Shown here piece after piece: positions 24,801 to 37,128 of a DNA stretch of 64,000 nt. This DNA comes from Sipunculus nudus. Its lineage: Eukaryota > Annelida > Sipuncula > Golfingiida > Sipunculidae. The stretch's first letter is position 1. Each line of letters opens with the position of its first letter. A program made the translations under genes and the position numbers. The stretch spans positions 58,536,019-58,600,018 of the forward strand of contig CM049306.1 in assembly GCA_026874595.1 (NCBI GenBank). Reading direction: 5' to 3'. Under the pieces are notes generated by a model. That model was not told where the DNA came from, searched no databases, and was given only the letters and a program-made list of their open reading frames with translations.

Positions 24801-25226
24801 GTAAAATCACTCATATCTCAGCAGTGGTTTGACTTATCTACCTGAAATTTTGCAGGTTTATACATCCTGGACAATTTTCTCGATTTTAATGACAGGTGGC
24901 ACCACCTACATTCACGTTTATGCTGCAGACATCCATGCTAATATGCAACACACCTCACTCTATTCCCCTTGCCACTTAATCCATGCCTCACTTCACCCGT
25001 TCCACTCTGATTTCTGCGGATACACATAGTCGCTTGTCGACTACCCATATTCTAGTTTTAAAATGTCCTAGTCTGAAACTTGCAGGCCGAAATGTCCATT
25101 TTGCTGAAATCATAATGACTAAGGTAGATATGCAGGACTTAAAAGGATCAATATTAAATTTAAAAAAAAAACCTCCATTCATACTCCCAAACTTTGCACA
25201 GGTTCGCATTAGGCCTGTAGGCCTTG
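21852..25226. mobile_element. Composite modular TTTTTAGCGAACCTG element B
   Basis: There are starts at 21852 and again at 22753 (TTTTTAGCGAACCTGTGAG, followed by a CGTC-rich leader), so one copy is nested in or fused to another. It ends CACAGGTTCGC...GGCCTTG at 25226. Perfect GGTGGCGCCACC boxes lie at 22329, 24060, 24189, 24338 and 24617, with degenerate boxes at about 23245, 23911, 24467, 24747 and 24896. The spacing alternates between 129 and 149 bp, making a 279-bp dimer repeat. Confidence 0.65.
23587..23608. repeat. Perfect 22-bp palindrome
   Basis: Two 11-bp arms, TGTGTCTAGAC and its exact complement, meet without a spacer. A second, shorter copy of the core TCTAGACGTCTAGA follows at once (about 23612-23629). 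It lies inside element B. Confidence 0.95.
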
Positions 25227-25695
25227 TTTGACTGATGCCACTGAGGCAAATTTGTTTTATATTTTACAGGAATAATCCCCTGAATAATTCTTATAATAAT
25301 TGTCTTTTATGGTTCCAAAGAATGAATTTTGGCTGAATTATAAAGATTGAATTGAGTCATTTTACCATATATGTTAGCTGTTTGAAGCAGATACATCAAA
25401 CCTGGCACCAGTTTATCAGCATCCATTACATCATGCCTCTAGACATTTAGATTTCAGATTATCTATGGTTAATATTGACAAGAATGTTTTTTAAAGCTTT
25501 TAAAAATGTAGATTTATGATTTTAGATATTCCTCATGCCAGGCAATGTTTACCCCTACAGCTCTCTGTGGGTATATAAAGACGGCTGTACATGGATTATA
25601 AATAATTGGTATCCATACTCAACTTTATTCAAGATTTTGCCATAAGTGAAATGTATCTGTATTATAATTTTGCATTCAATATGCATCTGTAGTAA
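25227..25695. other. Spacer between modular elements
   Basis: Contains TATATAAAGACGGCTGTACA near 25572, also found near 28692, so it is part of a larger duplicated repeat. No gene. Confidence 0.5.
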
Positions 25696-27845
25696 TTTTT
25701 AGCGAACCTGTGAGCTAATGCGATGGTTTGGCATCGTCTGTCGTCGTTGTTAACCCATACTATTTCGAAAACAAGTGGAGCTAGTATCATGAAATTTAAT
25801 GCAAAAAATTAGCCATCTGAAAAACTCTGCATTTTCTTAGATTTTATAGAGAAAAAAGCTAAAAAAACCTTTAAAAATCTTCTCCTCTAAAACAGTCAAG
25901 CCAAATTGTTCAATATTTCACAGAAATAATCTTTTATACCATCTCTCTCAAGTTTGTTCTGATGGTTAAAGTTTGGTGAATTTTGGCCAAGTTACAGGAA
26001 GTTAAACTCAGCTAACTGACCAGAAAACTTACTAAAATGACAATCTCAGAAACGGCCAGAGCTATCATCACCAAATTTTATGCCAGTGTTGGTCACATGA
26101 GTCATATATGAAATTCAGGTATTGGTGGCGCCACCTGCAATGGCCTTTTTTTGTACGGGGGGTCATTGGTCATCTGTACATAAACCCATAATTTCTCAGG
26201 AATAGCAGGAGCTTCCATCCCTAGATTTTATGCAATAATCTGTCACATATCAAATGTTGTCGGATTTAGCTTTTCTTTTTTTTTTTTTTTGCTATCTGCA
26301 TTTACTTAGATTTTATAGGGAAAAAGCTGAAAAACGTTTAAAAGACTTATTCTTGTAAACGGTCCAGCCAAATTGTTCAATATTTTACAAAAATGATCCC
26401 AGAGGCAAGCTCTCTCAAGTTTGTTCAAATCGTTTGCATTTGATGAATTTTAGTGGTGTAACACGAGTTTGAACAGTCATTTGGCCATTTAAGCATAGAT
26501 ACATAGTAATCTCAGAAATGACAGAAGCTAGCATTACAAAGTATTGTGCAAATATTGGTCACATGACTCATATTTGAAGTTGAAGATGTTGTGGTGCCAC
26601 CTACATTGACCTGTTTTTTTATGCGCAAAAACCTCATAATTTTAGCCTCTTTCAGCTTAAAATGTTTATGATGAAACTGTCAAGTTGAATCGTTCAACTT
26701 TTCAAAATAATTATCCTAGGACATGGTTCTTTCAATCATATCAGAAAAGCTTAAGTTGGTCTTATGACCATTATTATGTCAACTTCAAACTGAGGACTGC
26801 AAAACTGTTCTTCTAGAAAATTATTGTTTCAATTATTATTGTGGCCTTTGTTCAAGTTTACTTGAATGATTTTTGGCAGAATTATTGGACCTTTAACAAT
26901 GAAAGAACTGCATCTTTTGTTATTTTAGATATTTTGATAAAAAGTTCATGAATATGTCAGCTTGAAAAAAAGCATTTTAGCCAAAGTCTTTCATTGTGTG
27001 TGAACAGATTTACCAACAGGCCAAGATTGTGTTTGTATCTTTAAATAGGTTGAGAAACTGCCAACTGTTTCAGATTTGGCAACAGATCAAGAGTTCATTC
27101 AGTGCAGCCAGATATAGGTCAAGAGTACAGTCAGTGCAGCCAAGCACAAGGCATGTGATCACCTCATGGGTGACATGTGAACACCTCATGGCCAGCATGT
27201 GATCACCTCATGGGTGTCATGCTCCTCAGGGCTGCACGTGGACTACCAACTGTGTCAGATTATGCAACAGGTCAAGAGTTCACTCAGTGCAGCCAGGTAC
27301 AGGTCAAAAGTTCACTCAGTCTAGCCAGGTGCAGGTCATGAGTTCACTTAGTGCAGTAGCCTGAGCCAGCTATCAAATTTGTCACAGTTCACTCGGGGTA
27401 ACTGCCTTTCTCACCTAAGCCTGGTCAGCCCCATGCATCAGACTTAAGGTAAGTTTGATGTATTGGCCTGATATTTTGACCTGTCTATGTGTCTTTGATG
27501 GCTTTCTCGTTCACAAGACAGGTTTCGCCACCTACAATGACTTTTGCACAGTGTATGTGCTTGCTTATTATTACAAGGAATTTGATATATAAGCCTGAAA
27601 TTAGGCATATGTATATATCTCTGATAGCTTCAGTGTATACAAGACTGGTGTTGCCAGCTACAATCATTTTTGTGTTGTGTGCATCCATGCCAGAATTTCA
27701 GCAGTGATGTTTGTGTAATTGTTTCTTATTCAAAATGTTTAGTATTTGCATTGTTCATATACATGAGAAGTAATGGTCCAGCATTGAAGCATTATACCTG
27801 GTGTATTTCCCAATGCACAGGTTCGCACTAGGCCTGTAGGCCTTG
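25696..27845. mobile_element. Modular TTTTTAGCGAACCTG element C, most compact complete copy
   Basis: A 2150-bp unit from TTTTTAGCGAACCTG (25696) to GGCCTTG (27845), with the inverted CGAACCTGTG/CACAGGTTCG ends. It has the CGTC-type leader, TTTGTTCNAATGG modules, one perfect GGTGGCGCCACC (26124) and a degenerate box (about 26590). Its interior shows the empty site of the Helitron that interrupts element A. Confidence 0.7.
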
Positions 27846-29722
27846 TTTTTATTTTTTGGCTATCTGTATTTACATAGATTTTATGGGGGAAAAGCTTAAA
27901 AGTATTTAAAAATCTTCTTCTCCAAAACCGTCCACCCTAATTTTCCAGTATTTCACAGAAATAATTCCAGAAACAATCTCTCTCAAGTTTGTTCGAATAG
28001 TTCCAGTTCCGTAATTTTTGGCCGAGTTGCAGGAAGTTGAACCTACTCATCTGTCCAAAAAAAGCATACAAACATTCCAATCTCAGAAATGGCTGGAGCT
28101 ATCATCACCAAATTTTATGCCAATGTTGGTCTTATGAGTCATCTGAAATTGAGGTATTGGTGGCGCCACCTGCATCGGCCTTTATTTTGTAAGCTGTTTT
28201 GGGAAGCTGAATTTAGTCATATGCCATGACAGCCAATTTTAACTCAGTGGCTACAAAGATCTTCTCAAAAACCACCGGACCAAATTCTTAAATTTTACAC
28301 ATTGATTAAACTCAGATGTTGAAAATTCAAGTTTGGTCAAATGGTTTTTGTTCAGTGCTCTTGGCTGAGTTAAGGGAAGCTGAACTTAGCAAGTTTGCTA
28401 TATCTTCGTATATGAGTTATAAGCCTGCAAAACTTTTTTTGACTAACGCCGCTGTAGCCAATTTGTTTAATATTTTACAAGAATAATCCCCAGAGTCATT
28501 TTACCATATATGTTAGCTGTTTGCAGTTACATCTAGCCTGGCACCGGTGTATTAGCATCTATTACATCATGCCACTTGACATTCAGTTTATCTTTGGTAA
28601 ATATTGACAAGAATGTTTTTAAAGCTTTTAAAAAATTAGATTTATCATATCAGGCAAGGTTACAGTGATTGATATTCAGCTCTCTGTGCCTATATAAAGA
28701 CGGCTGTACATGGATTATAAAAAATTGGTATCCATTCTCAACTTAATTCAAGAATATGCCATCAGTGAGATGTATCTGTATTATAATTTTGCATTCAGTA
28801 TGCATCTGTAATAATTTTTTATATATTCCTGATTTCTTTTTTTATTAAGTCAGCTGAAAAGCATTTTGTATTGGGAAAATTTATTCAAAGTTATTTCAAG
28901 TAGGGACCATTTTTGTGTACAGATAGCAGCACTTGGTTTACCATGGACAGATTGCCAAGATTTGCCAGTGCCTGGATGTTGGCCATTAGCCAAGTTGATG
29001 TCAGCTCTATAAATAGCTTTGACACAGTGCCAGGATTGGAAGAAGTTCAGCCAGGTAGAGGTCAAGAGTTCACTCAGTGCAGTAGCTTCATTCTATTTAT
29101 AACTTTGACAGACTGCCCACTGCATCAGATTTGGCACCAAAGTTCAGCCTTGATCTTTTAATAGCTCGGGGCAAATGCCTAAGCCTGGCCAGCCCAGTGC
29201 ATCAAACTCAAGGGAAGTTTGATGCATTGGCCTGATATTTTGACCTGTCTATGCGTCTTTGATGGCTTTCTTATCCACAAGACAGGTGTTGCCACCTACA
29301 ATGACTTTTGCACAGTGTATGTGCCTGCTTATTGCCAAGGAGGAATTTGATACATCAGCCTGAAATTAGGCATATTTATACATATTGGATAGCTTTATCA
29401 TTTACAAGACTGGTGGTGCCATCTACAATTATTTTTGCATAGCGTATGTCCCTGCTTTTTTTGCTGGAGGGGTTAACTTGTCAGTCTGAAATTAGGCATA
29501 TGTATATATATCTTAGTTGTATACAAGATTGGTGGTGCCAGCTACAATCATTTTTGTGTTGTGTGCACCCATGCCAGAATTTCAGCAGTGATGTTTGTGT
29601 AATTGTTTTTGTTAAAAATGTTTAGTACTTGCATTGTTTATGAAAAGTTATGGTCCAGCATTGAAGCATTATACTTGGTGTATATCCCATTGCACAGGTT
29701 CGCATTAGGCATGTAGGCCTTG
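27846..29722. mobile_element. Modular element D, 5'-truncated
   Basis: Continues directly from element C with interior-type sequence (ATTTTTTGGCTATCTG) and ends CACAGGTTCGC...GGCCTTG at 29722. It has a perfect GGTGGCGCCACC at 28159. There is no leader, so the copy is truncated or was split by element C. Confidence 0.6.
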
Positions 29723-29857
29723 TTCAAGTATTGCACAGTTTGTCCTCAAATTTGACACGCGACTTGTTTCAACCAAGTTCAGAGACGAGTTCGAAAACTG
29801 GTGATCTTGAACTAGTCAAATAAGCAATATTATAGTTCATATATTTCCTGTTCATCG

Positions 29858-32800
29858 TTTTTAGCTCAGCTGACTTTCAGTCAAGCTGAGCTATAGCGAT
29901 CACTCTTTGTCCGTCGTCCGTCTGTCCGTCTGTCTGTCCGTCTGTCCGTTAACCTGGCACAAATCGTAACCGCTGGACTTAGAATCTTGTAACTTTACAT
30001 TCTGAGAGGTCAATGAAAAATCTCCTTGGAAACCAGAAATTAGGTCTCTGTTACCCATATCCTTCGAGCTATGGGGACCCAAAGTACCCCCCAGAAAAAT
30101 CAAAAATTTCATACAAAAACTTCAATATCTCATTAACTACTTGACTGATGGTCATGATATTTGGCATACATATTGATCATGAGATGTTCCATCAGTTCCT
30201 GACCACTGGTGGCGCCACCTGTATTTTTCGATTTTTTACGAATTTTTTTCTCTATTTTTGTTACGTTTAAAAATGTGAACATCTGTTAACAAGGCACAAA
30301 TCGTAACGACTGGACCTAGAATCTTCATTATCGACAAACTGAGAGACCTATAAAAAGTCTCCATGGAAACCAGAAATTAGGTCTCTGTTACCCAAATCCT
30401 TCCAGCTATGGGGCCCCAAAGTACCCCCCAGAAAAGTAAAAAAATTCATGCAAAAACTTCAATATCTCATTAAATACTTGACTGATGGTCATGATTTTTG
30501 GCATACATATTGATCATGAGATGTTCCATCACTTCCTGCAGACTGGTGGCGCCACCTGTATCGTTCAATTTTTTACTAATTTTTTTCTCTATTTTTGAGA
30601 CCTTTCAAAATGTGAACATCTGTTAACAAGGCACAAATCGTAAAGACTGGACCTAGAATCTTAATTCTTGACACACTGAGAGGTCCATGAAAAATATCCT
30701 TGGAAACCAGAAATTAGGTCTCTGTTAACTATATCTTTCGAGCTATGGGGCCCCAAAGTACCCCCCAGAGTAGTAAAAAATTTCATACAAAAACTTCAAT
30801 ATCTCAATAACTACATCACTGATGGTCATGATTTTTGGCATACATATTGATTATGAGATGTTCAATGAGTTCCTGCAGACTGTTGGCGCCACCTGTATTG
30901 TTCGATTTTTCACGATTTTTTTCCTCTATTTTTGAGACCTTTAAGGATGCTGTCATCTGTTAACGTGGCAAAAATCGTAACGACTGGACCTAGAATCTTC
31001 ATTCTTGACACACTGAGAGACCTATGAAAAGTCTCCATGGAAACCAGAAGTTAGGTCTCTGTTACCCATATTCTTTGAGCTATGGGGCCCCAAAGTACCC
31101 CCAAGAAAAGTAAAAAATTTCATACAAAAACTTCAATATCTCATTAACTTCTTGACTGATGGTCATGATTTGTGGCATAACTATTGATCATGAGATGTGT
31201 CATCACTTCCTGCAGACTGGTGGCGCCACCTGTATGGTTGGATTTTTTTATGAATTTTTTTCTCTATTTTTGAGACCTTTCAAAATGTGAACATCTGTTA
31301 ACAAGGCAAAAATCGTAAAGACTGGACCTAGAATCTCAATTCTTGACACACTGAAAGGTCCATGAAAAATCTCCTTGGAAACCAGAAATAGGGGTCTCTG
31401 TTACCCATATCCTTCGAGCTATGGGGCCCCAAAGTACCCCCCCCCCCGAGTAGTCAAAAATTTCATACAAAAACTTCAATATCTCAATTACTACATCACT
31501 GATGGTCATGATTTTTGGCATACATATTGATCATGAGATGTTCCATCAGTTCCTGCAGACTGGTGGCGCCACCTATATTGTTTGATTTTTTTACAATTTC
31601 TTCCTCTATTTTTGAGACCTTTAAGGATGCTGTCATCTGTTAACGTAGCATAAATCGTAACGACTGCACCTAGAATCTTCATTCTTGACACACTGAGAGA
31701 CCTATGAAAAGTCTCCATGGAAACCAGAAATCAGGTCTCTGTTACCCATATCCATCGAGATATGGGGCCCCAAAGTACCCCCCAGAGTAGTAAAAAAATT
31801 CATACAAAAACTTCAATATCTCAATATCTACATCACTGATGGTCATGATTTTTGGCATACATATTGATCAAGGGGTGTTTCATCAGTTCTTGCAGACTGG
31901 TGGCACAACCTGTATTTGTTCGGGTTTTTTTTATGATTTTTTCCTCTATTTTTGAGACCTTTAAGGATGCTGTCATCTGTTAGCGTGGCACAAATCGTAA
32001 CGACTGGACCTAGAATCTTCATTCTCGATACACTGAAAGACCTATGAAAAGTCTCCATGGAAACCAGAAATTAGGTCTCTGTTACCGATATCCTTCGAGC
32101 TATGGGGCCCCAAAGTACCCCCCAGAGTAGTCAAAAATTTCATACAAAATCTTCAATATCTCAATAACTACAACACTGATGGGCATGATTTTCGGCATAC
32201 ATATTGATCATGAGCTGTTCCATCAGTTTCTGCAGACTGGGTGCGCCACCTCTTTTTTTTTCAAATTTTTACGAATTTTTTTTCTCTTTTTTTGAGACCT
32301 TTAAAGATGTGGTTATCTGTCAACAGGGTACAAATTGCAACAACTGGATCTAGAAACTTCATTCTTGTCATGCAAGGAGGCCCATGAAGAGGGCCTGTGG
32401 AAACTTGAAATTAGGTCTCTGTTACCCATATCCTTCAAGCTATAGGACTCTGAAGTATCCCTCAGAACAATGGACAATTTGATACAAAAGCTGAAGTATC
32501 TGAACAACTTATGCGGAGATCACCATGATTCTTTGCATGGATATTGACAATTAAGTGTTTTTATTAGTTTCTGCAGATTGGTGGAGCCACCTGTATTTTT
32601 GTATCCTCCAAAACGAAGTTTTGAGTATACTATGTTTTTGACCGGGTTCCTCCGCAGCTGCCACGTTTGTTTCCAGAGAGCTCCTCTGAGAAAAATGGAC
32701 CGATTTTTCCGAAACTTACACCAATTATCTAGTCACATGTGAACTAGTGCCTAACCAATTTGTGTTGACCTCTGACCTTTCCCCTCTATCCAGCGTCCAT

Positions 32801-33935
32801 TTGTGCGTCTGTTTCCACACATAAACCCTCATATCTCGGGAACCGATTGACCAATCAGGAAATAAAATTTATACAAATGTAGCCCTTGGATTGCTTTATA
32901 ACATACACAAAAATGGTGGCGCCACCTGTAACCATGTTTGCACAGTGTCCATCTGTTCATCTGCCTTGGGTTAAAATCACTCATATCTCTGCAGTGAATT
33001 GACTAATTCACCTGAAATTCGGCATGCATATACATCCAGGATAGCTTTTTGATTTTATGACAGATGGCACCACCTACATTCACGTTCAAGCTGATCACAT
33101 CCAAGCTCATATCTCAGGAACCGTTTGACCAATTGGGCCAAAATTTTGCATGTGTATAGATATCACATAGCTGTTTATCATACGCAAAACTGTTTTTGCA
33201 CCGCGTCTGTCTGTTTTCTGCCGTGGGATAATGTCTCGGCAGTGGTTTGACATATCTGCCTAAAATTTTGCAGTTTTATACATCCTGGATAGCTTTCTTG
33301 ATTTTATGACAGGTGGCGCCACCTACTTTCTAGTTTACGCTGCAGACATCCGAGCTCATATCTCGGGAACCGTTTGAACGATTGGGTCAAAATTTTGCAT
33401 GTGTATAGATCTCCCATAGGTCTTTATCATACACAAAACTGGAGGGGCCACCTGCAACCATTTTTGCACAGCGTCTGTCTGTTTGTCTACCGTTGGCTAA
33501 AATCACTCATAAACATGTAGTGGTTTGACTTTTCTGCCTAAAATTTTGCATATGTATACAACTTGGACAGCTTTCTGGATTTGTGGTAGGTGGCACAACC
33601 TACATACACATTTACGCTGCAGACATCCATGCTAATATGCAACATACCTCACTCTATTTCCCCTTGCCACTCAATCCATGCCTCACTTCAACCGTTCCAC
33701 TCTGATTTTAGCGGATACACGTGGTCACTTGTCGGCTACCCGTATTCTAGTTTTTAACGTTTACACATTTTTTCTCTATTTTTGAGATATATAAATAAAG
33801 ACTAAATCTTGGCCTGTTGGTTAATCTGTTTGATGCTTCAGTTAAATGGGTATATACTACCATTCTGATGATAAAATTTCCTTTAGCGAATCTCTTCCCT
33901 GTCAGCTGAGCGACATGACCCATGGGTCACTTGTT
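29858..33935. mobile_element. Large modular element E with TTTTTAGCTCAGCTGA start
   Basis: Begins TTTTTAGCTCAGCTGA. A pyrimidine-rich GTCCGTCTGTCC leader ends in GTTAACC, as in the other modular elements. About eight modules 336-343 bp apart follow (30208-32591). Then come 129/149-type modules like those of element B (about 32700-33750). It ends near GTCAGCTGAGCGACATG, an inverted partial match to the start. It carries six perfect GGTGGCGCCACC boxes. No transposase was found. The boundaries are approximate. Confidence 0.6.
29956..32640. repeat. Tandem array of about eight 337-bp modules
   Basis: The box position recurs at 30208, 30545, 30882, 31219, 31562, 31899, 32239 and 32580. It is perfect (GGTGGCGCCACC) at 30208, 30545, 31219 and 31562 and degenerate at the others. 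Each module also carries ACTGGACCTAGAATCTT, AAATTAGGTCTCTGTTA and CTTCAATATCTC. The near-constant 337-bp period points to unequal exchange or slippage. Confidence 0.9.
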
Positions 33936-34508
33936 ATACGTTGTCATGGTTTTGTGTGTGAGTAAATACAGTCCATGTGTGTCTGTTTACCATTACAAGA
34001 CCTCGTGACCAGAGGAAAGATCTTAGTCGCGCACACGCGTCAGTTATAAAAAAAAAGAAGAAACAGGAAAGCATAAAAACCCGTAGAAGTTTGAAAAACC
34101 TTGATTTGTGAAGTTGGGGTGTACCACCGCCAGGTGGCGTGAGTGCTGTGTTTGTTTTTCGTCGTTGATCGCGTCTTGGGCAAGCTTTTTTCCACCGATA
34201 AAGCAATCGGTTTTAGAACAAAATATTGACAGCTACCGTAATATTTTTAAGGAGACTACACTGTATTTCATGTATACTTAATATACTTGGTATTTCAAAT
34301 GTAAATAGTTCCCGTTAGAAGCCACTTTTCGTGGATTTTAAGCTCATTAATACCAATTTACATAACTGGTAAAAAACGATTGTGCAAGCACATGCAAGGA
34401 TTTAATCCCATTGGAGATATAAGAACGCAAATATTCAACCAATTTAATCGATTATAAAAGATAGCACCAATCATTGGTTAAACAGATTGATTGGCACACT
34501 ACCAATAC

Positions 34509-34554
<46 letters not shown>

Positions 34555-34772
34555 GCTATTGCTAAAAACGATGCTACATACATAGTATGTGTTCTAATAA
34601 AAGTGAGTTTATTTCTAGATTCATGATTCTAGATTTTTATGTCACTATCAGATCAAGAACAGTTGTGTATCACATTTGTGCATTGTCTCGTTTCTAAATT
34701 TAAGTTCCATATTTTGTTTGCTATAAGCATATGAATCCCACGCAAGTGCCATAAGGCTTTAAACAAATATAA

Positions 34773-34806
<34 letters not shown>

Positions 34807-34858
34807 TCCTTCAACGTTGATCCAGCTATTTGCAAGGAGGCTGAGAACATCCATTATT

Positions 34859-34904
<46 letters not shown>

Positions 34905-34960
34905 CTTATACATTTATCCGCAGACCTGTTGTGTTATCTGTGAATCAGATCCCTAAGATT
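33936..34960. repeat. Intergenic with TA and GT microsatellites
   Basis: TA tracts lie at 34511-34551 and 34861-34902, and a TA/GT tract at about 34770-34806. No exons. Confidence 0.8.
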
Positions 34961-35180
34961 GATTATGTCGTACGTACGACATACTAGTAATATGTCGTAC
35001 GTACGAGATAGTATGTCGTACGTACGAGTTAGTATGTCGTACCTACGAAATAGTATGTCGTACGTACGAGATAATATGTCGTTCGTACGAGATATGTCGT
35101 ACGTACGAGATAGTATGTCGTACGTACGAGATATTATGTCCTACGTACAAGATAGTATCTCGTACGTACGATATAAATAA
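34961..35180. repeat. 21-bp tandem array of the palindrome TCGTACGTACGA
   Basis: About ten units of roughly GTATGTCGTACGTACGAGAT. Most contain the 12-bp perfect palindrome TCGTACGTACGA. The period is 21 bp, two helical turns, and is also divisible by three, so the + frame reads MSYVRDS-type heptads. Two further units are carried in the duplicated block at about 35415-35480. Confidence 0.92.
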
Positions 35181-35715
35181 TTTATTTTTCTTTTACCAGG
35201 TGGCAGCAATACGCTTCCGTGAGGGTACGACTTAATTGGGTGACAACAATAGTTCATCAGCCTGAGGGTTAGAAAAGTGTAAAATGAATTGCATTGCTAA
35301 ATTGATTTGATGAGGAAGGAGAATGCCGAATATCATCAATGGGATGTATGTTGGATAACTACAACTGTAGAGAAATCAGATTGGTGTGCAAAATAATTTC
35401 TTCTGATGTTGAAATTATGTCGTACGTACGAGATATTATGTCCTACGTACAAGATAGTATCTCGTACGTACGAGATAAATAATTTATTTTTCTTTTACCA
35501 GGTGGCAGCAATACGCTTCCGTGAGGGTACGACTTAATTGGGTGACAACAAAAGTTCATCAGCCTGAGGGTTAGAAAAGTGTAAAATGAATTGCATTGCT
35601 AAATTGATTTGATGAGGAAGGAGAATGCCGAATATCATCAATGGGATGTATGTTGGATAACTACAACTGTAGAGAAATCAGATTGGTGTGCAAAATAATT
35701 TCTTCTGATGTTGAT
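35131..35715. repeat. 302-bp tandem duplication including part of the 21-bp array
   Basis: The block beginning ATATTATGTCCTACGTACAA at 35131 recurs at 35433. The copies share ACCAGGTGGCAGCAATACGC and are nearly identical, ending at TTCTTCTGATGTTG. Confidence 0.92.
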
Positions 35716-35747
35716 TGCAAATAATAATAATCATTAATATGTAATTA

Positions 35748-35910
35748 AACGTAGTCTTTGTTCACTTCTATTACATTTCCTCTTTGTATACTTAGATGTA
35801 TGTTATTATTTATTTATTAGTTAGGCTTAAACGTAGTCTTTGTTCACTTCTGTTACATTTCCTCTTTGTATACTTAGATGCATGTTATTATTTATCTATT
35901 AGTTAGGCTT
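35748..35910. repeat. Two-copy 82-bp tandem duplication
   Basis: TTAAACGTAGTCTTTGTTCAC to TTAGTTAGGCT is repeated with only a few changes. Confidence 0.88.
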
Positions 35911-37128
35911 TAGTTTTCCTGACAGACCATATATCTAATACCCTAGCTGTACCCAGTTGTTACCGGATTACCCATGTAAATCAAGATGTGGTTACATTTC
36001 AGACATGCAGTGAGCGGTTGCACAAAGTGATAGTTTTGCTTCAAGCTCACTGTAACAAAGATTTTGACCTAAATTGGAAAAGCTGACGTTCAAATTGAAC
36101 TAAGGTGTATATCTGTTGTTAAATAAGCGACCTACCTGTCAAATGAAAAACTTCAACAAAAAAGAGACGGATTCCTTCCAGGTGCGTACCCATAACTCTA
36201 TTCTAGTAATAATAGAGGTATACCAATGTTGTAAATTGTCCCGTCGGACACGAACCATTTAAAGAATAATTTGCAAACGATATTGTTTGAAATTTTTTTT
36301 TCCTGCCGTGATTCCGTTTCAGTTTAGTAATAGAGAACCTCAAATTACCTCGAGGTCGACCTTCACACTCGATCAGTGTTACATTATATCTCCAATACAT
36401 GTTATAAACATCAGCTTTAGTCATTTATTTGATTTAGTTATATATAGTATATACATTTATTTTTAAATTTTAGTAAGGGTACAAGTGCCCAGAAGTAGGG
36501 GTATAAAGAAAGACACAAATGCATAGAAGATATCTAAAGACCAAACGCTGGATTTCTCAGGTTATTGTAGAATACAGAAAAGTTTTGATTCAATTATTTT
36601 AACGAATTCATTTAATTCATTAATGCCGATAAACATACGCAAGTTTATGGACGTCGTGTTGCCCTTATTAGATCGTACATTACAGGCCTGCAAGTGTCTT
36701 AGGAGATCAGCGAAAGTGTATTATTTTCCTACGTTGGCCCCTCCGCTAAATAGTTCAATAATGCAGTAATAATAAGTATGTTAACATCATAATTTGCATA
36801 CTTAGCATTATTTATATAATTAATACGCAGTTGTTTTTTTTTTTTTTCTACACAACGGTTTACCTGCTTCCGTTCTGATTTGGCCTTCGAAATTCTTCGC
36901 ACGTGTCGGTGGTGCGCTCTCCTAAGACAAGTTTGTTTTATTTTGCGGGATTTTGCCCTATTCGGATGTATAATTAATATTATTAATCTTCCCCTTCCCA
37001 AAAAGCTGATCCTATTTCTTATGTGCTTTAAGGTCCTCCACGCCTGTCGCGTTTTTTTCAGGAGGACCCTTGGGGGATTTTCCTGCAGTTCATATAGAAC
37101 CGTGGATTTTCCACGGGTGAATCTAGTA
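35911..37128. other. Intergenic, nothing recognised
   Basis: Contains a T-run near 36834-36848 and a GGTCCTCC/GGAGGACC inverted pair near 37031-37067. The overlapping open frames are not supported by codon pattern or domains. Confidence 0.5.

Noticed and set aside
23476-33600. Minus-strand peptides of about 60 residues such as those starting MVGGGATSFAYDEE
   Set aside because: They are translations of the tandem GGTGGCGCCACC modules. Neighbouring modules break the frame, so no protein is implied.
34959-35180. Heptad-repeat peptide MSYVRDS
   Set aside because: The frame is open only because the repeat length is 21 bp. There is no start context, flanking exon or conservation evidence.
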